64,000 bases of DNA from Tolypocladium sp. Sup5 PDA-1 (taxonomy: Eukaryota; Ascomycota; Sordariomycetes; Hypocreales; Ophiocordycipitaceae), in NCBI GenBank assembly GCA_000750105.3, contig JPHH03000007.1:682001-746000 (forward strand), read 5' to 3'. Below, one piece after another: positions 58,292 through 64,000 of this stretch (its first letter is position 1; each line of letters begins with the position of its first letter). A program made the translations under genes and the position numbers. Under the pieces are notes generated by a model. The model was not told the origin of the DNA. It worked only from the letters and a program-made list of their open reading frames with translations, and did no database searches.

Positions 58292-59348
58292 TTAGCCATT
58301 GACCACAACGCCTCCGTTGCAGTGAATCGTTTGGCCGCTGATACACGAGCTGTCACTCGAGGCCAAGAAAACCACACAAGTCGCGATTTCAGACGGCTGC
58401 GCAGGTCTGCCCATGGGACTCGTAAGCTCCTTTTGCGCTCGGTCGTTCATCGTAGCCGGGATGAGCGGTGTCCAGACTACAACCAGACCACGTCAGTGAA
58501 CCACATCGGCCATGCAGACGAAAGAGTAAGAGCTCACCAGGTCCCGGAGCGACTGCGTTCACTCGAATGCCCTTTGAGAGGCACTGGTTGCTCAGGCCGC
58601 GCGTGAAGGACACTATGGCTCCCTTGGTGGATGTGTAGTCCAGCAGGTCCGGCCGGCCGATGTACGCGTTGATGGAGGCGTTGTTGATGATCGTCGAGCC
58701 GGACGTCATATGTGCCAGCGCATATTTGGACACGTAGAAGAAAGGGTGTATGTTGGTGTTGAAGGTATGCACCCATTGGTCTTCCGACAAGTCGGCGATG
58801 TCTTCCACCATCATCTGATCTGCATCCACTGTCAGCGACATCGTCCCGTCGACGACTGACGGGGGCTGTCACTTACACGCCGCGTTGTTGAACAAGACGT
58901 CAACCGCACCCATCTTCTCCATGGCAAAGTCCACCACCTTCTGGCAGTTTTCCCGCTTGGTGAGGTCGACGGCGATGAGATGGCACCTGGCTCCGAGCTC
59001 CTCAACCTCCTTTTTGGTGTTTTGTGCATCCTTCTCCTCCTCGGGCAGGTAAGCAATCGTCGAGTCGGCGCCCTCTCTTGCGAATAACACAGCGGTGGCG
59101 GCTCCAATCCCGCTGTCGCCGCCGGTGATGAGAGCCTTCTTGCCCCTTAGTTTGTCCGCGGCCTTGTAGGTGGTCTTGGTCCCGCCAGCTTCGGGGATCT
59201 GGTCGCGGACAGGCTTGGGATCGGGCATCTTGTGATCCTTGCCAGGAAAGTCCTGCTTGGAAATGGGAATATTGTGCTCTGGGGTCGTGTAGTAAACGGC
59301 AGGTCCGCATTGAGGCCCTCACTCACCGTCGTTGAATTGGGACGCCAT
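58292..59348 (-). CDS. Short-chain dehydrogenase/reductase, general-stress/glucose-dehydrogenase-like
   Basis: NAD(P)-dependent oxidoreductase. Exons: 59348-59327, 59278-58877, 58819-58538, 58476-58292; introns of 48, 57 and 61 bases; 296 residues. The N-terminus QDFPGKDHKMPDPKPVRDQ is the extension typical of the YhdF/YghA-like extended-N-terminus SDRs. The cofactor motif TGGDSGIG is at 59-66, NNAAY is restored by splicing at 138-142, and the catalytic residues S190, Y203 and K207 are in place (NASINAY ... YTSTK). It ends with HCNGGVVVNG, as usual. Relatives act on sugars or aldehydes and are often stress-induced; the substrate here is unknown. The 22-base first coding exon would be missed by simple gene finders. 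Confidence 0.93.
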
Positions 59349-60447
59349 TTTGCTTGATTTGAAGAGGCGACTTCAGCCTTGACAGATTTTCTCGCGATCC
59401 TCTTCAACAAATACTATTTCTCGACATCCGTGTGCTTTTATTCATGTCGCGGACCTTTTCATCCGGGACGGCATCGATGGGTCGATCGATGACGCCATTG
59501 ATGAGACCTCGCGTCCACAATTCTGATCACAACTACGAAGGAGTGAGCTCCAACTCGACCAAGTCTGGTCTCCATTACTGGGCAATACATAACTTACGCT
59601 GTGTGACTTTTGAAGCCTCAAGTGCTCGGTTGTAGGTAGGTACTTGACGTTCCATAAAAGCGGGTTCTGTTCGTCGACTTTGTCCAGACGAGCCAGCTTC
59701 CAATGCCAGCGAATGTGCGTGGCGGCAGTAACTCGCACGGATCTCAACGTTCTCTTGGCAAATATGATAAATTACATTCGCCTCTTGGTGCTCTTGGCCA
59801 TGGCGGAAACATCAGGGCCGCCGCGATGTGACGTGCAGCGATCCCGCGCCACCACAGGTAACCCCTGGCTCCCGCTCCGGGAACACGGCCCCACAAGCCC
59901 GGGAACACGGCCCCACAAGCCCGGTTCGGCGTCCGGCCCTGTCCGGTGCTCGCCCTAGTTACAACAAAACGTGAGAGGCAAAAGCGTCGCATCTGTTGTA
60001 AATCCAGGTTCTGCCTCCTTGGGTCAAAGCGCTGGTCGTCAAATCACCGCATCTCGAAGTTACATGCGATGAACCCGTAGTGCTCCAGATCGGACGACAA
60101 CACCAATATGGCGGCTTGAAGACCTCGCGAACAGCTTGCGGACACGCATGGTCGGAGCCATGCAGTCACTCCGAGCGGTGAACTAACAGGAGCCAACTAA
60201 TATACCTTAACCGAATGCCGGATGAACGATGAATTACGGTGTGAATGCCCTCTCCGTGCTCGGGAGCCCCCTCGTTCGGCTCCCCGCAAATTTCGGGTGC
60301 AGTGAATCAATGTCCTCCCGAGTCTACGCCCGTCAGTATACATCGTCGTCCACGATGCTACGCGATTTCACCTTGCAACCTACCATCCAGGCTTTCCTCC
60401 TTCCTCTCTCCATTGCCCGGGCATCAATAGCCCATAGTCGATTCGCG
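59349..60447. other. Divergent intergenic region
   Basis: About 1.1 kb between the dehydrogenase (-) and receptor-like (+) genes, including a 22-base direct duplication. The receptor-like frame is open back to 60229 (other ATGs at 60229 and 60310). Confidence 0.55.
59879..59922 (+). repeat. Direct tandem duplication of a 22-base unit
   Basis: Two exact adjacent copies; unit begins GGGAACACGG and ends CACAAGCCC. It lies in the shared upstream region of two divergent genes. Confidence 0.9.
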
Positions 60448-61748
60448 ATGGCCGGCGGAAATGGCATGCAGCTGTTCTGGGTCCAGCTGGCCATGCTGAT
60501 CCTCTGCGTCGTCTTCACTGGCTTGAGGGTATACGCCAGGGCCGTCATGGCCAGGTCCTTTTCCGCCGACGACTGGATCATTGTCCTTGCAATGGTAATA
60601 TCCCCCTCTTCCTTCCCAGCTCCAGTCCAGACAGAGACTGAGGTCCGTCGCAGCTTTTGTTCATTGCATCGAGCTGCATCAGCATGCGTGGAGCTACCGC
60701 AGGTGCCATGGGCCATAGCCAAGGCCACAATTCGCCTGAAAAGTTCATGGCGTCCTTGAAAGGCATCTATCTCTGCGAGGTGCTATACCCTCCCCTGTCG
60801 TTGGCCATCAGAGTGTCAGTGTGCCTGTTCCTCCTGAGGATCGTGACCAAGAAGGTACACAAGTGGATCGTCTATATCCTTCTAGCTGTCGTCTCCACGG
60901 CATCCATCGCCTTCCTCCTCGCCACCATATTCCAATGCATCCCGCCTTCGTTCTTTTGGAATCAGATGAAGCCGGGTGCGGAGGGATATTGCGTCGACCA
61001 ACGGACGGTGTATTCTGTTGCCTTTGTGCACGGGTCCGTCTCTGCGTTGTCGGCTTGGGTAGTCGGCCTACTCCCAGTCGTTGTCCTATGGAATGTGAAG
61101 ATGGAAAGGCGCACCAAGGTCACCGTCACCACGCTCTTGGGCCTGAGTATCTTGTGAGTGTGCCCAGAGTATAAGCTTCACCCCAGCTCGAGGGCATGCT
61201 AATCGAGTCCGCCCAGCGCTGGGATTATCCTCATCGTCCGAATGACAACCTTGACGCGCCGCGAGTTCATGTCCAAGGACTTCTTTCCCGCAACCATGTA
61301 TGTGATTCGGAAACAAGCCGTCCTTGGCTCCTTGTCCATCTTGCTGACACCTGCTTCCAGGAAAACCGCTCTTTGGTCCATGATCGAGCCAAGTGTCGGC
61401 ATCATGGCCGCGTCTCTGCCTACCTTGCGACCTCTCTTCAGGAAGCAGAGCCCGACCATCTCCCGAGCAAACAAAATATCGACTTCGATGCACGCAGGCA
61501 CCAACAACCGCTCACGGGCGCTGGAGTTGAAGCCCCATTGGTTGGAGCTGACGACCCACGACCCCCGCGACGAAGAGCTCGGGATGTTTGACAGCGAGGG
61601 GAAGCGGGCATCAGTGACGTGGAGGGAGATTTCCATGTGGAATACCTGTATTGAGCGAGGCAATGACGCTCAGACGCCGCCTCCCGGAGGGATCCGCATC
61701 CACACGGCGATTGTGGTCACGTCAACGCCGCGAGGCTCGGCCGTTTAG
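60448..61748 (+). CDS. PTH11-related/rhodopsin-domain integral membrane protein
   Basis: Seven-helix fungal membrane protein of the large PTH11-like/Rhodopsin_7TM-type family, thought to sense surfaces or nutrients. Exons: 60448-60594, 60654-61153, 61217-61297, 61361-61748; introns of 59, 63 and 63 bases; 371 residues. Visible hallmarks: VFTGLRVYARAVMARSFSADDW in helix 2 and its loop, KGIYLCEVLYPPLSLAIRVS, the block CIPPSFFWNQMKPGAEGYC with the conserved cysteines, and MIEPSVGIMAASLPTLRPLF near helix 7. The last intron has no stop and keeps frame, but removing it restores the expected spacing (ATMKTALWSMIEPSVGIM). The tail is cytosolic and charged. The start could instead be 60310 or 60229. 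Confidence 0.87.
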
Positions 61749-62226
61749 AGACATCAGCGCTCATCACGGCGAGACATTTGACACGTCCGAGATACTACCA
61801 CCAGCGATATTCGGACGCCAAGTATCAGAGTCCGAGCCGCGGTGCGATGGAATAGCCCAACGACGAACTGATGAGTTCGCACAGTTGGATGCGCCGTGAA
61901 GGGTCGGAGCTTCGAGAATCGACCGCATGGCTCTGCATGTCGGTGCACAGGAGGAGTTTGCAAGGGAACATGTGCCAAACAAGATAGTCCCATGTGTCCA
62001 TAGACTTTGATAATTCGTACTTTGTTGTACAAAGGATACTCTCCGGGTGCGGCACAAGGCCGTCCGTCTCATCCAGCCGTCGACTCTCGCTACCACAATA
62101 TTCGAATACGGCCGAGCACGGCCCGCCCGACAAGTGGCTGTTGCAAAATGTATGGAACAAATCAAATCCTCCCCGTGTGTGCCGAAACGCCAGCGCCCAA
62201 GTTGTTTTATGTGTATCGACCCAGTC
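61749..62226. other. Convergent intergenic spacer
   Basis: About 480 bases between two 3' ends. No gene seen. Confidence 0.55.
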
Positions 62227-62636
62227 TTACAAGGAGATTGCGCCTCTTCGGTTCTCGCGGACGTGGAGCATACCCTGCAGGCCGCAGAATACGAGGAATG
62301 CCTGCATGGGGTCAGCAGCAAGTCTTTTGGGGTGGCAAAAGTCTGTTTGTCTGGCGACGTACGGCATAGACGATGACGGCAGTGAAGATGGTCCCAGAGA
62401 CTACCTTGCCATCCTCCGGGTCGTCGCGGCCGCCCATGAACTCCTCGTGGTCGCTGCGGTAGAGGCCACCGAGGATGCTGAGGATTATGATCGCAAAGAC
62501 GGAGATGACGGTGCTGTCGGCGCTCGATGTCAGTTTATGTCTGTCTCGGGGATGTCGGAGGGGGCCGGCGGATGCCGAGCGACTTGGGGCCGACGTACCA
62601 CGACCATGCGTGCATAGCACTGACGACGGGCTTCAT
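62227..62636 (-). CDS. V-type ATPase V0 subunit f (yeast YPR170W-B / RNASEK homologue)
   Basis: Small two-helix subunit of the membrane V0 sector of the vacuolar proton pump. Exons: 62636-62599, 62513-62363, 62301-62227; introns of 84 and 61 bases; 87 residues, close to the 85 of yeast subunit f. The spliced protein reads MKPVVSAMHAWSCTVISVFA, then a hydrophobic helix, HEEFMGGRDDPEDGKVVSGT, a second helix ending AAFLVFCGLQGML, and a basic tail HVRENRRGAISL. The core HE-F-G-DPEDG and FLVFCG-Q is as in the yeast protein and animal RNASEK. All joins are in phase. With 38-, 151- and 75-base exons it is easily overlooked. Confidence 0.9.
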
Positions 62637-64000
62637 GATGGGCGGTTGTTTTGCGGGGTCGACGGGGAGCGAGCGGTTCTGGAGCTGTCGTCGGATGCAG
62701 GCCGTGGACGTTGAAGCTGTCCGCGATGGTGGTCTGCAGGCGGTTCGCAGGCTGGCATGACGTTTACGGAGCTACGCAATCCGCAGCGGTTCATGCCTGA
62801 GCTATCAGGCTTAGCTAAGCCGTAAGCCACAAGCAGAAAGCCGCAAGCAGCAATCCACAAGCAGCAATCCACAAGCCACAAGCCACAAGCCACAAGCCGC
62901 AAGCCACAAGCCACACAAGCTCCAGTCAGCCACAGATCTGCGCCATATTTCTCTCGCCTCTTTCTTTCCACTGTTTCCAGGAAAGATTACAACCTGGTCA
63001 GCAGGCAACAGGGTTGTTGGCTTCTCGGAACTTCTGGCATTGATTGTTTGTTTGTGCAGCTCCTCTGTGTCAGGCGAGCTGTGGCTCCAGTCTCTCTCCG
63101 ACCATGCAAACGAGCCAGGCGAGCGCAAGGCTGCCTGCAAGATAGTATCTGATTTTTCATCAATGGGCCATCAACGGGCGATTGTGAAAGCGAACAAGGC
63201 GCAGGGCGAGCGGCCGAAACGTTTATGAATCCTCCCGAGCAGCCCTGAGGAACGCTACCGAGCCGACTTGCCGGCTCGCAGAGGCACTGAAAACCGTCCC
63301 GTGTCGCCCGTCGTCGAAGGCTTCAGCGTCGGCAAAGACGGCCCAGAATGGGAGGCGCAAGCGCGACGAAGGGGGCACAGATGGCATATGTATGGAAGAC
63401 CTGGCCCGGCGCTCAGGCTCCAGGCTCCAGAGCCTCCAGCCACTCGGAGCCGGAGTGGATCGTGAGACGCGAAACGAAACAGACAGACAGGTCTTCGGAC
63501 TAGGAGATGCGCCCGCGGTCGCTCACTCCTGAATTCCCCGATTGACGGGATGCGTTTCGACGACGACCCTAGCCGCCGGATCTGCCCAGTTTCACGGCAC
63601 CCAAGCCGAGCACAGGAGAGGCGGCTGTGACGCTCTGCACGCCAGCAGCCAAGGCGCTCTGCTCGTACACACTACACACCAACGGCGCTGGGCCGCGGCC
63701 GCGGCCAGACGTCGAAACGCAGCAGTGGTTTGCGTGTTACGCGCTGCACCGCTCTGCGAATACCTCGGGTCTGGAAGTCTGGACGACGTCCCACCGCAGC
63801 AACTGCCGGGTGTCACTCGCTTACGTCCTTGGCGGCGCGACTGGGTATGGAGTCCGTATCCGTACGAGTAATCCGTACAATGATTACACACGCTCGGAAC
63901 TACGAGCAATTCCTGGCCTGCTCAATGCGGGTTGGTGGCATGGGGGCGCACACTGCGCCTGTCCGCTGGCATCTTGTTGGACCCCCCAAGCCCCCATTGT
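62637..64000. other. Region upstream of the V-ATPase f gene, no gene seen
   Basis: About 1.36 kb to the window edge. It contains the CACAAGC tandem array and a cluster of CGTACG/TCCGTA steps at about 63850-63880. No open frame with recognisable domain. Confidence 0.55.
62821..62917 (+). repeat. Imperfect CACAAGC heptamer array
   Basis: About a dozen units of CACAAGC or close variants (CGCAAGC, CACAAGCAGCAAT), with the most regular part at 62862-62917. Non-coding; about 190 bases upstream of the V-ATPase f start codon. Confidence 0.85.

Overview
The window is nuclear DNA of a filamentous ascomycete, most likely a Sordariomycete and probably Hypocreales. The evidence is short introns (about 47 to 151 bases) with GT...CTNAC...AG signals, spliced products that match fungal families end to end, fungus-only families (CFEM, Zn2Cys6, PTH11-type receptor, Flc/TRP) and CT-rich leaders. 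I reconstructed every exon join by eye so that reading frames and family motifs agree. No bacterial, viral or intact transposon genes were seen, and no tRNA or rRNA gene.

Layout. 0-10 kb: TFIIB, a cytoplasmic-type L-asparaginase and a Dnf3-like P4-ATPase lipid flippase, all on the plus strand. 10-17.5 kb: on the minus strand, a 14-segment-type MFS exporter and the CUE-domain, glutamine-rich RNA polymerase II degradation factor Def1. 18.8-26 kb: a putative mitochondrial conserved protein (+), the Tpa1/Ofd1 dioxygenase (-), a cysteine-desulfurase-like PLP enzyme (+) and ribulose-5-phosphate 3-epimerase (-). 26-30 kb: a CFEM GPI-type surface protein (-) and the PP2A methylesterase Ppe1 (-).

30.7-38.3 kb is a gene-poor island of about 7.5 kb. 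It is studded with short TACTCCGTA / TACGGAGTA / TACGAAGTA palindromic motifs and ends in a TATA box and long CT-rich leader before a Zn2Cys6 transcription factor. After that come a DUF202 small membrane protein (-), a C2H2 transcription factor (+), an Flc/TRP-like membrane protein (+), the Rab5 exchange factor Vps9 (-), a DUF4291 protein (+), a short-chain dehydrogenase (-), a PTH11/rhodopsin-domain membrane protein (+) and a small three-exon gene for V-ATPase V0 subunit f (-).

The genes look like an ordinary fungal mix rather than a cluster. There is a loose theme of membrane traffic and endolysosomal function (flippase, Vps9, Flc, V-ATPase f), but nothing suggests co-regulation. I found no convincing new multi-gene system. 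The items most worth a second look are the motif-rich island, the probable frameshift at the Vps9 N-terminus, the easily missed V-ATPase f gene, a frame-preserving possible intron in Def1, and two weak small-gene candidates.
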